From Bradyrhizobium betae (GTDB lineage Bacteria; Pseudomonadota; Alphaproteobacteria; Rhizobiales; Xanthobacteraceae): a stretch of DNA of 64,000 bases. Location of the stretch: the NCBI RefSeq assembly GCF_004123905.1, contig NZ_MZXW01000041.1:186001-250000 (forward strand). The letters run 5' to 3'. The translations under genes were made by a program, and so were the position numbers. The notes under the pieces were generated by a model, which had not been told where the DNA came from, ran no database searches, and worked only from the letters and a program-made list of their open reading frames with translations. Below, one piece after another: positions 37,534 through 46,825 of this stretch. The number at the start of each line of letters is the position of its first letter. Positions within the stretch are counted from its first letter, which is position 1.

Positions 37534-39102
37534 TCAGGCCATCGTCTCCCACAAGCGATGGGCGAACACGCCTGCGCGCTTCTCGATCGCTGCTGCCGCG
37601 TCGAGCGCGAGGTCCTCGCGATAGCGACCGGCAATGAGCTGCACGCCGATCGGCTTGCCGTCATGCACGGCGACCGGCACCACCGCGCCCGGCAGACCCA
37701 GCACGTTGATCGCGGAGATGAAGCGGATCTCGCCCCAGAAGATCTCCTTCACGCGCTCGGCACTGACGGTATCCTCGCGCGGTCCCGGCGTCGGCTTCAC
37801 CGTGGTCGGCGCCAGCACGACCGGATATTCCTCGAAGAACAGCTGCCAGGCGCGGATATGGCCGTTGCGTGCGGCGGTCGCCTGCATCCAGGCCTTGAGA
37901 TCGAGCACATTCGCCTTGGTCTTCATGCCGCCCCAGGCCTTGTGAAAATCCTCGGACGTCACCTTCAGCATGCTCGCTTCCTGCATCACCATGGTCTCGT
38001 TGGTGATGATGTCGCACCAGGTCTGCCAGACGCCGTTGATGTCGGGGACCTCGACCTCGGTCACGCGATAGCCGGAACGCTCGAGGTGATCGGCGGCCTG
38101 ACGCAGCGCCGCCGCTACGGACGGATCGACGTCCATATCGTCAGGGATCTTTGCGAGCGCGACCTTGATTGGCCCCTTAGGCTTCGGTCCGGCCAGCGGT
38201 GCCGGCACCCACCAGGGATCGCGCGGATCGCGCTGGCTCATCACCTCCAGCGCAAGCCTGATGTCGGCGACGTGACGCGCGAGCGGGCCCTGCGCCGACA
38301 TCAGATGCGCCAGCATCGGCCGCTCGGCCACGGCGCTTCCGTTGAAGGCGGGAATGCGGCCCTGCGTCGGCTTGATGGTGGCGACGCCGTTGCAATGCGC
38401 CGGCCAGCGCAGCGAGCCGCCGATGTCGTTGCCATGAGCGATAGTGCCGATGCCGGCGGCAACCGCCGATCCCGCGCCGCCCGAGGAGCCGCCGCAGGTG
38501 ATATTGGGATCCCAGGGATTGAGCGTCAGCCCGTGCAGGGGATTGTCGGTGAAGCCGCGGAAGGAGAACTCCGGCGTGTTGGTGAGGCCGATGACGATCG
38601 CGCCGGCCTTCTTGAGATTCCGCACCACCGGTGAATCCGACGGCGCGACAAAATCCTTGTTGGCGGGGACGCCGTTGAAATTGGGCCGCCCCTCGTAGTC
38701 GACGTTCTCCTTGATGGTGATGGGCACGCCGTGCAGGAGGCCGAGCGCACCGCCCCTGGCGCGTTGCTTGTCGGCCGCATGCGCGGCCTTCAGCGCTTCC
38801 TCGCTGAGATCGACAACGACTGCATTCAGTCTGGGATTGACGGCGCGCATCCGGTCCAGATGCGCCTCGACGGCCTCGACCGCGGAGATTGTGCCATTAC
38901 GGATCGCGGCCGCGGTATCGACCGCAGACCATTGCCAGACCGGGCCCTTCGGGCGGCGGGCCGTGGCTGACTTACGCGGCGCAGCCTTCTTGACCGTCTT
39001 CTCCCCAGTTTTCGCAACGGCGCCCTTGCGGGCGGTGCTCGTCTTGGCCTTCGCTACTTTCTTCGAAACACTTTTCTTCTTGCTCGCCGTCTTCTTCGCC
39101 AC
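37534..39102 (-). CDS. Amidase signature enzyme with lysine-rich N-terminal tail
   Basis: A 522-residue protein of the amidase signature family (GatA-like). The Ser-cisSer-Lys triad is in place: Lys131 (PITIKENVDY), the GGSSGG Ser pair at 206-207, and Ser230 (DIGGSLRWP). It is probably a cytoplasmic amide hydrolase of unknown substrate and not a tRNA amidotransferase, since no gatB or gatC is near. Unusually, residues 1-54 are a tail with about 16 Lys and 4 Arg, one Glu and no Asp, of the AKK/KKA style found in histone H1-like proteins. A tail of this kind could bind DNA or RNA or be a trafficking signal; see findings. Confidence 0.85.
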   Translation of the reverse strand: MAKKTASKKKSVSKKVAKAKTSTARKGAVAKTGEKTVKKAAPRKSATARRPKGPVWQWSAVDTAAAIRNGTISAVEAVEAHLDRMRAVNPRLNAVVVDLSEEALKAAHAADKQRARGGALGLLHGVPITIKENVDYEGRPNFNGVPANKDFVAPSDSPVVRNLKKAGAIVIGLTNTPEFSFRGFTDNPLHGLTLNPWDPNITCGGSSGGAGSAVAAGIGTIAHGNDIGGSLRWPAHCNGVATIKPTQGRIPAFNGSAVAERPMLAHLMSAQGPLARHVADIRLALEVMSQRDPRDPWWVPAPLAGPKPKGPIKVALAKIPDDMDVDPSVAAALRQAADHLERSGYRVTEVEVPDINGVWQTWCDIITNETMVMQEASMLKVTSEDFHKAWGGMKTKANVLDLKAWMQATAARNGHIRAWQLFFEEYPVVLAPTTVKPTPGPREDTVSAERVKEIFWGEIRFISAINVLGLPGAVVPVAVHDGKPIGVQLIAGRYREDLALDAAAAIEKRAGVFAHRLWETMA

Positions 39103-39353
39103 GTCCCATCTCCTGCAATTGCGCCGCGGAGGTTATGGAGGTCACGCAAGCGTGTACAGGTACGTTTCTGCATGGCCTGCCGCCGCGACGCTCTGTCACG
39201 TTCATTGGTCGTGAACTTTTGGCCTCCCCGTCTCGACCCATATACTGGTTGAATAGTGGAACAAACCACCGCCAAGATTGCGCCATGAAGATTGCACCAT
39301 GGCGATCAGGTTTTTGACGCAGCTATTTTGACATCGGCAGATTGGAGCATTCC

Positions 39354-40172
39354 ATGCTCACGGAATTCGACGCCGGATACGCCCAACAACCTTTTCGCGA
39401 TTTGTGCGCCAACTATCCGGGCGCCGAAGCCTACGATCCCCATGATTTCCGGATTGAATGGGGACCGATCTTTCATCGCGGCCGGCTCGACGGATCGGCG
39501 CGCGTCCTCATCGTCGGTCAGGATCCCGCCCAGCACGAGACGATCGTGCGCCGGATCCTGGTCGGCACCGCAGGCCGGCGGACGCAGGGTTTCCTCGCCA
39601 AGCTCGGCATCATGCAGAGCTACGTGATGGTGAACACCTTCCTGTACAGTGTCTACGGGCAGAGCGGCGGCAACAAGCACAAGAACGAGCCCGGCATCGT
39701 CGATTACAGGAACAAATGGCTCAAGGCCCTGCTCGGATCCGGCAACATCGAGGCGGTCGTCTCGCTTGGCGGCCTCGCGGACGAGGCCTGGAAGGCCTGG
39801 CTGAAGACCGTCGACGGCGCGGCCTACAAGACCCTCGCCTATCAGCACATCACGCATCCGACCTGGCCGGAGAGCTCCGCGCCCGACAACGCGACGCGCG
39901 CCGCGAATACCAAGATCATGCTGACCAAGTGGAATGCCGCGCTCGCGGCTCTCGCGCCACAAATCCAGCATCCAGACGTGCCGACGACACTCGTGCCGTA
40001 TGGCGACGCCTTCAAGCCGACAGAGCTCTCCGACATCATCGCAAAAGACTTTCCCGCGGGCTTGCCGGCCTGGATGCGCGGCGACACGCCGTGGGCCGTG
40101 CGCCAGGGCACGGATGCGGCCACCAAGCGGCGCACGATCACGATCACCATTCCCGACGGAGTGATCCCATGA
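39354..40172 (+). CDS. Uracil-DNA glycosylase superfamily-like protein
   Basis: A 272-residue protein with UDG-superfamily features. Motif A reads VLIVGQDPAQHE, with GQDP at 55-58 as in family 1 enzymes (GQDPYH) but followed by AQ where YH is usual. Asn94 in NTFLYSVYGQ and His168-Pro-Thr (THPT), close to the HPS motif, fit the remaining active site. It is longer than Ung and has an extra C-terminal region of about 100 residues. A TTG 12 bases upstream is possible, but ATG 39354 has a ggag site. The stop overlaps the start of the amidohydrolase gene as ATGA. Activity on uracil is not proven. Confidence 0.7.
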   Translation: MLTEFDAGYAQQPFRDLCANYPGAEAYDPHDFRIEWGPIFHRGRLDGSARVLIVGQDPAQHETIVRRILVGTAGRRTQGFLAKLGIMQSYVMVNTFLYSVYGQSGGNKHKNEPGIVDYRNKWLKALLGSGNIEAVVSLGGLADEAWKAWLKTVDGAAYKTLAYQHITHPTWPESSAPDNATRAANTKIMLTKWNAALAALAPQIQHPDVPTTLVPYGDAFKPTELSDIIAKDFPAGLPAWMRGDTPWAVRQGTDAATKRRTITITIPDGVIP

Positions 40173-41791
40173 GCCCGGCCGCAAGCCCGACGCGATGGGC
40201 GCTGACCGGGCGGATCGTGACGATGGCTGCCGAGGGCGACATCATAAAGAGCGGAACGATCTTCATCGAGAACAATCGCATCGCCGCAATCGTCCCCAAG
40301 GGCCAACCGGCCCCGGCGGGCTTCGAGGCCGTCGTTCCGGTGGTAACAGGCGGCACCATCTATCCCGGTCTGATCGAGCTGCATAATCACCTCAGCTACA
40401 ACATCCTGCCGCTCTGGCAGGTGCCGCAGCTCTACGGCAATCGCGACCAGTGGCAGAATGCGAAATCGTACAAGACATCCGTGACCGGCCCGATGAGTGC
40501 GATTGCGCTGGCCGACGACGGCTCGCTGCTGCCCGCCCTGGTCCGCTATGTCGAAGCCAAGTGCATGGTCGCGGGCACCACGACGAGCCAGGGGATCACG
40601 CTGTCGAACTGGAGCGGCACGATCCACAAATATTACAAGGGCGCGTTGCGCGCGGCCGAGATCGGCAGCCCACCCGATCTGCCGCGGGCGCACTCGAAGA
40701 TTCCTGATATCGATGCCCAGGATTGGGCCAAGTTCGACCACGAGCTGAAATCGTCGGCGTGTTTTCTGCTGCATCTCAGCGAAGGCATCGATGCCAAGGC
40801 GCATAGCCATTTCCTGGCGCTGCGGAATTCCGAGGGCGATTGGGCGATCGAGCCGTCGCTGGCCGGCATTCATTGCACGGCGCTCGACGCGACCGACTTC
40901 GGCACCATGGCCCAAAATCAGGCCAAGGTCGTCTGGTCGCCGCTGAGCAATCTACTGCTCTATGGCAAGACCACCGACGTCATCGCCGCGCGTACCGCGG
41001 GCCTCACCATCGCGCTTGGCTCGGACTGGTCACCGTCCGGCAGCAAGAACCTCTTGGGCGAGCTCAAGGCGGCGAAGGTCGTCTCGGCGCATTTCAATCT
41101 CGGCTTCAGCGACTACGACATCGTCTCGATGGCGACGCGCAATCCCGCTGCGATCCTGAAGTGGGACGCGAAGCTCGGGACGATCGCCAAAGGCAAGTTC
41201 GCCGATCTTCTGGTCGTAAAAGGCGTGACCGGCGATCCCTACGGCCATCTGATCAAATCGCGTGAGCAGGATATCGTGCTGGTCACGATCGCCGGACGAC
41301 CGCGCTATGGAACGAAGAGCGCCATGCAAAAAGCCGGCGGAAGCGGCGAGGCGCTCAAGGTCGGCAGCAACGCACGGCTGATCGACTTCTCTTCGCCTGA
41401 TCAGGATGTGGGAATCGAGAAGATCACGCTGGCGGAGGCGACGAGCCGTTTGAGCGCGGCTCTCGGCAATCTCGGCGCGTTGCAGCCGCATAGCCTCGCC
41501 ATGAGCGACGCGATCGCCCGCGGAACGGTGTCACGCACCGGCTGGCGTCTCGCGCTGGACGAGCAGTTCGGCAACAATGTCCAATTGCGCCCGCGGCTTG
41601 AATATAACGGCGTCAGGACCGGCCCGGATCTGGCGGCGGTCGCAGCGGCCGCCGAGCCGCTGCATCCGATCAAGCTGGACGGCCTGACTGTGGCGGGCGA
41701 CCCCGCCTTCCTGGACACGCTGAAGAGCGAGGCAAATTTGCCGCCGGGAATCGCGACCGCAATCGCCGCTTTCTACCAGCCACCTGCCTAG
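40169..41791 (+). CDS. Amidohydrolase superfamily protein, coupled to the UDG-like gene
   Basis: A 540-residue metal-dependent hydrolase. The N-terminal GTIYPGLIELHNHLSYN holds the metal HxH pair (His72, His74). Further ligands are likely in LLHLSEGIDAKAHSHF and LAGIHCTALDATDF, and the Asp in IALGSDWSPSGSKNLLGELKAA. The C-terminal 150 residues are unlike the usual end of chlorohydrolase/cytosine-deaminase relatives. The substrate is unknown. It starts in the stop of the UDG-like gene, so the two proteins are made together, and its stop overlaps the stop of the convergent aldo/keto reductase by 4 bases. Confidence 0.82.
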   Translation: MSPAASPTRWALTGRIVTMAAEGDIIKSGTIFIENNRIAAIVPKGQPAPAGFEAVVPVVTGGTIYPGLIELHNHLSYNILPLWQVPQLYGNRDQWQNAKSYKTSVTGPMSAIALADDGSLLPALVRYVEAKCMVAGTTTSQGITLSNWSGTIHKYYKGALRAAEIGSPPDLPRAHSKIPDIDAQDWAKFDHELKSSACFLLHLSEGIDAKAHSHFLALRNSEGDWAIEPSLAGIHCTALDATDFGTMAQNQAKVVWSPLSNLLLYGKTTDVIAARTAGLTIALGSDWSPSGSKNLLGELKAAKVVSAHFNLGFSDYDIVSMATRNPAAILKWDAKLGTIAKGKFADLLVVKGVTGDPYGHLIKSREQDIVLVTIAGRPRYGTKSAMQKAGGSGEALKVGSNARLIDFSSPDQDVGIEKITLAEATSRLSAALGNLGALQPHSLAMSDAIARGTVSRTGWRLALDEQFGNNVQLRPRLEYNGVRTGPDLAAVAAAAEPLHPIKLDGLTVAGDPAFLDTLKSEANLPPGIATAIAAFYQPPA

Positions 41792-42822
41792 ACCAGCGGC
41801 GGGTTCAGCCGCGCAAAGCCCTCCTGGATGCGATAGGGGTAATAGGGATAGGGCGGCATCACGGCGCTGACCGCGTCGAGGCGCTTGATCTGGTCCGCGC
41901 TCAGCGACCAGCCAACCGCACCGAGATTATCGCGGAGCTGTGCCTCGTCGCGCGCACCGATGATCACGGAGGAGACGGTGGGGCGCGATATCAGCCAGGC
42001 GATTGCGACCTGCGGCACGGTGCGGCCGGTCTCCGCAGCGATCGCATCGAGCACGTCGACGACGGCGTAAAGGCGCGTCTCATCCACGGGCGGGCCGAAC
42101 TGTGCGGTCGCATGCAGCCGGCTCCCTTGCGGCAACGGCTGATCGCGCCGGATCTTTCCGGTCAGCCGGCCCCAGCCAAGCGGGCTCCAGACCAGCGCGC
42201 CGACGCCCTGGTCGTACGCCAGCGGCATCAGCTCCCACTCATAGTCACGGCCGAGCAGCGAATAATAGACCTGATGCGCGACGTAGCGCGGCCAGCCGTG
42301 ACGATCCGCGACGGCGAGCGACTTCATCAACTGCCAGCCTGCGAAACTGGAGACGCCGACGTAACGCAGCTTGCCGGCACGCACGAGCGTGTCGAGCGTC
42401 GACAACACCTCCTCGATCGGCGTGAACGCATCGAAGGCGTGGAGCTGAAGCAGGTCGATCGTGTCGGTGCCAAGCCGGCGCAGGGCCGCGTCGACCGACA
42501 TCAGCAGCCGATGCCGCGACGAGCCGGCATCGAGCGGGCCGTCGCCGACCGGCAGGCTCATCTTGGTCGAGATCAGCACCTTGTCGCGGCGGCCCTTGAT
42601 CGCCGCGCCGAGGATCTCCTCGGAGGCGCCGTTCGAATAGACGTCGGCGCTGTCGAACAGATTGACGCCGGCATCGAGGCAGATGTCGACCAGCCTGCGC
42701 GCCTCCTCAGCGCCGCTGCGGCCCCAGGCCGAAAACAGCGGGCCCTGGCCGCCGAAGGTGCCGGTGCCGAAGCTGAGGACGGGGACCTTGAACCCGGAGG
42801 CGCCGAGATTACGGTAGTCCAT
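41788..42822 (-). CDS. Aldo/keto reductase
   Basis: A 344-residue NADPH-dependent oxidoreductase of the AKR family. The catalytic Asp and Tyr are in FDSADVYSNGASEEILGAAIKG, and Lys lies in RDKVLISTKMSLP. The His is in IDLLQLHAFDAFTPIEEVLSTL. It reduces aldehydes or ketones, sometimes aryl or sugar-derived; the substrate is unknown. It is 13 bases downstream of an MFS exporter gene on the same strand, so both may be one operon. Its stop overlaps the stop of the convergent amidohydrolase gene by 4 bases. Confidence 0.9.
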   Translation of the reverse strand: MDYRNLGASGFKVPVLSFGTGTFGGQGPLFSAWGRSGAEEARRLVDICLDAGVNLFDSADVYSNGASEEILGAAIKGRRDKVLISTKMSLPVGDGPLDAGSSRHRLLMSVDAALRRLGTDTIDLLQLHAFDAFTPIEEVLSTLDTLVRAGKLRYVGVSSFAGWQLMKSLAVADRHGWPRYVAHQVYYSLLGRDYEWELMPLAYDQGVGALVWSPLGWGRLTGKIRRDQPLPQGSRLHATAQFGPPVDETRLYAVVDVLDAIAAETGRTVPQVAIAWLISRPTVSSVIIGARDEAQLRDNLGAVGWSLSADQIKRLDAVSAVMPPYPYYPYRIQEGFARLNPPLV

Positions 42823-42835
42823 GATCGCTCTCCTT

Positions 42836-44017
42836 CTATTCGGCCGGGCACGCTGCGATCACAGTCTGCCTGCGATCGAGCTGGAGGCTCCACAACGCGA
42901 GTACGAGGCCGATCGCCGTAATGCCGGCCGCGACCAGCGGCAGCGCGGAGAGGCCGAGCCCGCGATCGATGGCGACGCCGCCGGCCCAGGCGCCGAGCGC
43001 GTTTCCGAGATTGAACGCGGCGATGTTGAGGCTTGAGGCGAGCGTGCGGCCGCTGGGGCCCGCTGCCTCCAATACGCGAAGCTGGAGCGGCGCGACGGTT
43101 GCGAAGGCGGCGATTCCAAGCAGCAGGATCAGCGCGATTGTAGGGATCTTGACCGACAGCACCGCGGCAAGGCCAAGCAGCACGATCGCGAGCGCGGCGA
43201 GCGTGCCGATCAGGGCACGCGCAAGGCCGCGATCGGCGAGCTTGCCGCCGGCGACATTGCCGATCGCGAGGCCTGCGCCGAACACCAGCAGGATCGGCGA
43301 GACCGCGGCTTCCGAAAAGCCGGTGAATCGGGTCAGGATCGGCTGGATATAGGTGAAGACGACGAACAGGCCGGCAAAGCCGAACACGGTCATGGCAAGG
43401 CCGAGCAGCACCTGCGGACGGCCGAGCACCGCCACTTCCTCGGCAAGCGAGATCGGCTTGTCGCCATTGCCGACATGGCCGGGCACGAGCGCCGCCACGA
43501 CCGCGAAGGCAATCACACCGATCACGGTCACCGCCCAGAACGCCGCGCGCCAGCCGAGCATCAGGCCGAACCATGCGCCGAAGGGCACGCCAAGCAGGGT
43601 TGCGACCGTCAGGCCGATGAACATGGTTGAGATCGCCGACGCACGCTTGTCCTCGGCGACCAGGCTGGTCGCCACCACCGAACCGACGCCGAAGAAGGTG
43701 CCATGGGCGAGCGAGGTCAGCACCCGCGCCGCCATCAGCAGTTCATAGTTGGGCGCCAGCGCACAGGCCGCATTGCCCAGCGTGAAGATCGCCATCAGCG
43801 CCAGCAGCACGGTTTTCCGCGGCATCCGTCGCGTGGCCAGCGTCAGCACCGGCGCACCGACGAACACGCCGAGCGCATAACCGGAGATGAGCAGGCCCGC
43901 GACCGGCACGGAGACATGCATGTCGGCGGCGACCTGGAGCAGCAGGCCCATGATGATGAATTCGGTGGTGCCAATGCCGAAGGCACCGGCGGTGAGCGCG
44001 AGAACGGCGGGAGGCAT
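42836..44017 (-). CDS. MFS efflux transporter (AraJ/NepI-like)
   Basis: A 393-residue major facilitator with 12 predicted helices. The first helix, LALTAGAFGIGTTEFIIMGLLLQVAADMHVSVPVAG, carries the drug-proton antiporter 12-TMS pattern (GTTEF), and the motif TRRMPRKTVLLALM is the loop 2-3 signature. The substrate is unknown. ATG 44017 fits the family start (an in-frame ATG at 44074 would add a hydrophilic tail), and a ggag ribosome site precedes it. It is divergent from the LysR gene, which probably controls it and the aldo/keto reductase. Confidence 0.88.
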   Translation of the reverse strand: MPPAVLALTAGAFGIGTTEFIIMGLLLQVAADMHVSVPVAGLLISGYALGVFVGAPVLTLATRRMPRKTVLLALMAIFTLGNAACALAPNYELLMAARVLTSLAHGTFFGVGSVVATSLVAEDKRASAISTMFIGLTVATLLGVPFGAWFGLMLGWRAAFWAVTVIGVIAFAVVAALVPGHVGNGDKPISLAEEVAVLGRPQVLLGLAMTVFGFAGLFVVFTYIQPILTRFTGFSEAAVSPILLVFGAGLAIGNVAGGKLADRGLARALIGTLAALAIVLLGLAAVLSVKIPTIALILLLGIAAFATVAPLQLRVLEAAGPSGRTLASSLNIAAFNLGNALGAWAGGVAIDRGLGLSALPLVAAGITAIGLVLALWSLQLDRRQTVIAACPAE

Positions 44018-44115
44018 GCGTGGCTCCAATGGATGAGACGAGCCACGCAGATAGCCGTACCGCAGCAAAACCATTAGAATGTCCGCAATCCAATCATTTA
44101 TGACGTGAATTCAAC

Positions 44116-45069
44116 ATGGCCCGTTTCGACACCAACCGCTCCGCCGAGATGGAGGTCTTCGTCCGTGTCGTCGATCTCGGCGGATTCACCCAGGCCGCGC
44201 GAAAACTGCGCCTGACGCCGTCGGGCGTGAGCAAGCTGATCTCGCGGCTGGAGGCGCGGCTCGGCTCGCGGCTGATCAACCGCACCACGCGTAAACTGAC
44301 ATTGACTGAGGAGGGCCAGGCCTTCTACCAGCGCTCATTGCGCATCCTCGGCGAGATGGAGGAGGCCGAGCGCGAAGCCGCATCCGGCGCGGCGCCGCGT
44401 GGTCGGCTGACGGTCAACTGCAACATCCCTTTCGGCATGCTGCATGTGATGCCGCTGATCCCGCGCTTCCTGGAAACACATCCCGACGTCACGCTCGATC
44501 TCGTTTTGACCGACACGCTGATCGACCTTATGCAGGAGCGCGCCGACGTCGCGATCCGCGTCGGCCCGTTGCGCGCCTCACGCCTCGTCGCGCGAAAACT
44601 CGGCACCAGCCGCATGGTCATCGTCGGCACACCTGATTATCTGACGCGCTTTGGCACTCCGAAAAGCCCGACGGATCTCGCCGAGCATCGCGGCATCGGC
44701 TGGACATTTCCGCGTATCCGCGGCGGCTGGCCGTTCCGCCGCGGAGACCGCACCGAGGAAGCGGTGCCGCCACCGGCGGCCCGCGCCAGCGACGGCGAAA
44801 TCGCCCGCCGCCTCGCGCTCGGCGGCGTCGGCCTTGCCCGCCTCGCCCTCTTCCACATCGGCCCCGACATCGAAGCCGGCCGCCTCGTCCCTGTGCTGCA
44901 AAACTACAATCCAGGCGACCGCGAAGACATCCACGCCGTCTATGTCGGCCACACCGCCCCACTCCCGGCGCGCGTGCGCGCGTTCATCGATTTTCTCGCC
45001 GAGCATGTGCGGGTGAGCGATCCCGCGCTGAAGCGGGCGGGGGATGGGAAGTGGCGGGTGGTGGTGTGA
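44116..45069 (+). CDS. LysR-family transcriptional regulator
   Basis: A 317-residue LysR regulator. The helix-turn-helix is at about 15-75 (MEVFVRVVDLGGFTQAARKLRLTPSGVSKLISRLEARLGSRLINRTTRKLTLTEEGQAFY), and the ligand domain follows (about 95-300). It is divergent from the MFS/aldo-keto reductase pair, the classic arrangement for a regulator acting on the exporter. The inducer cannot be told. The 98-base gap should contain its operator; no clear T-N11-A site was picked. Confidence 0.9.
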   Translation: MARFDTNRSAEMEVFVRVVDLGGFTQAARKLRLTPSGVSKLISRLEARLGSRLINRTTRKLTLTEEGQAFYQRSLRILGEMEEAEREAASGAAPRGRLTVNCNIPFGMLHVMPLIPRFLETHPDVTLDLVLTDTLIDLMQERADVAIRVGPLRASRLVARKLGTSRMVIVGTPDYLTRFGTPKSPTDLAEHRGIGWTFPRIRGGWPFRRGDRTEEAVPPPAARASDGEIARRLALGGVGLARLALFHIGPDIEAGRLVPVLQNYNPGDREDIHAVYVGHTAPLPARVRAFIDFLAEHVRVSDPALKRAGDGKWRVVV

Positions 45070-45233
45070 GGCTGATGGCGGAGAGAGTGTCAGTCAATCC
45101 CCGTTGAAAAATAAAGCATTTTTGATCTTCTTGAGCCAAAACCTACCATTCGAGCTACTGCCGAACACAACTGTCAGCGGCATACTCGGGCATTTCTCTA
45201 AGAGTGCGGCCACTGGAATGACCTATGAAAAGA

Positions 45234-45254
45234 ACGAGGGCCGATGGCCCTCGT
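45234..45254 (-). terminator. Terminator of the mmsA operon
   Basis: A 9-bp stem (acgagggcc with ggccctcgt, loop gat) lies 33 bases after the mmsA stop. On the minus strand it is followed by tcttttc, a fair T-run. Confidence 0.75.
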
Positions 45255-45286
45255 AGTCTGGGAGAACAACGTAGTGTCGGGCGCCA

Positions 45287-46792
45287 TCATGACATGGTTG
45301 GCATGACGAATTCCGCCCCGGCTCGTATTCCGGTTGGCCAGCGGCTGGTGACCGTTTTCATTCGCGTGTAGAAACGAACGCCTTCCGGACCATGCATGTG
45401 GTGATCGCCGAAGATAGACGCCTTCCAACCGCCGAACGAATGAAAAGCCATCGGCACCGGAATCGGCACGTTGATGCCGACCATGCCGACCTTGATCTGA
45501 TGAGCAAATTCACGCGCGGCATCGCCATCACGCGTGAAGATCGATGTTCCGTTGCCAAATTCGTGCTCATTGATCAGTCGCGCGGCAGTCGCATAATCCG
45601 GCGCTCGCACGACCGACAGCACTGGCCCGAAGATCTCGTCCTTGTAGATCTTCATGCTCGGCTTGACATGATCGAACAGGGTCCCGCCTAGGAAGAAGCC
45701 GTCCTCATAGCCCTGCATCCTGAACTTGCGCCCGTCCACGAGCAGCTTTGCCCCCTCCGCAAGGCCCGCATCGATGTAGCTCCGGACCTTCTCCAGATGC
45801 TGCTTTGTGACAAGAGGACCCATCTCGGCTTCCGGATCGGTACCCGGCCCGACCTTCAGGCCCCGAACCTTCGGCTCCAAGGCGGCGATCAGCTTATCCG
45901 CGGTCTTCTCGCCGACCGGTACGGCAACAGAGATCGCCATGCAACGTTCGCCGGCGGAGCCATAAGCGGCGCCCATCAGCGCATCGACCGCCTGATCCAT
46001 GTCGGCATCGGGCATCACGATCATATGGTTCTTGGCGCCGCCGAGCGCCTGGCAACGCTTCCCGGTATTCGCGGCGGTCGAATAGATGTACTGCGCGATG
46101 GGCGTGGACCCTACGAAGCTGACTGCCGAGACGTCTGGATGATGCAGCAGCGCGTCGACGGCTTCCTTATCACCCTGCACCACGTTGAAGACGCCATCCG
46201 GCAGGCCGGCTTCCTTCAGCCATTCCGCCATGACCAGTGAGGCAGAGGGGTCACGTTCCGACGGCTTCAGGATGAAGGTGTTTCCGCAGGCGAGCGCGAC
46301 CGGAAACATCCACATCGGGACCATGACCGGGAAATTGAAGGGCGTGATTCCAGCGACCACCCCGAGTGGCTGGCGCGTGGAATAGCTGTCGACGCGGGTC
46401 CCGACATTCTCGGTTAGTTCGCCCTTGAGCAGTTGTGGAGCAGCCGTGGCAAACTCGACCACCTCCATCCCGCGCTGAACTTCCCCGAGCGCGTCGGAAT
46501 GAACCTTGCCGTGCTCCGATACGATCACGTCGGCGAGCTGTCCTGCGCGGTCTTCAAGGATCCGCAGAAAGCGATTCAATACCCGCGCCCGTCGCAAGGG
46601 CGTCGTATCGGCCCAGCCCTGCGCTGCCCGGCTGGCCGCGGCCACCGCGTCCGCCACGAGGGTCCCGTCGGCGGCCGCAACGCGCCCGGTCTGCTCGCCC
46701 GTTGCCGGATTGAAGACCGGCAGCCTGCGCTCCGTGTCACCCGGGACCTGCTTGCCATTGATGAAATGATTGATCTGCTTGACCACGAGCAT
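45287..46792 (-). CDS. mmsA: CoA-acylating methylmalonate-semialdehyde dehydrogenase-like
   Basis: A 501-residue aldehyde dehydrogenase of the MmsA family, which oxidises malonate or methylmalonate semialdehyde to acetyl- or propionyl-CoA. The catalytic Cys is in GSAGERCMAISVAVPVG, the NAD region includes PFNFPVMVPMWMFPVALACGNTFILKPSE, and GINVPIPVPMAFHSFGGWKASIFGD is typical of MmsA/IolA. It is the last gene of an operon with a BMP-type ABC importer and a DapA-family enzyme, so here it probably oxidises a semialdehyde from the imported compound. That substrate role is inference. Confidence 0.92.
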   Translation of the reverse strand: MLVVKQINHFINGKQVPGDTERRLPVFNPATGEQTGRVAAADGTLVADAVAAASRAAQGWADTTPLRRARVLNRFLRILEDRAGQLADVIVSEHGKVHSDALGEVQRGMEVVEFATAAPQLLKGELTENVGTRVDSYSTRQPLGVVAGITPFNFPVMVPMWMFPVALACGNTFILKPSERDPSASLVMAEWLKEAGLPDGVFNVVQGDKEAVDALLHHPDVSAVSFVGSTPIAQYIYSTAANTGKRCQALGGAKNHMIVMPDADMDQAVDALMGAAYGSAGERCMAISVAVPVGEKTADKLIAALEPKVRGLKVGPGTDPEAEMGPLVTKQHLEKVRSYIDAGLAEGAKLLVDGRKFRMQGYEDGFFLGGTLFDHVKPSMKIYKDEIFGPVLSVVRAPDYATAARLINEHEFGNGTSIFTRDGDAAREFAHQIKVGMVGINVPIPVPMAFHSFGGWKASIFGDHHMHGPEGVRFYTRMKTVTSRWPTGIRAGAEFVMPTMS

Positions 46793-46825
46793 CTCCTTCT
46801 CGATTCTGATCTGACGCGACCTGAG

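Noticed and set aside
37534..39102. GatA subunit of tRNA amidotransferase
   Set aside because: No gatB or gatC is nearby and the basic tail and divergent sequence fit a stand-alone amidase better.
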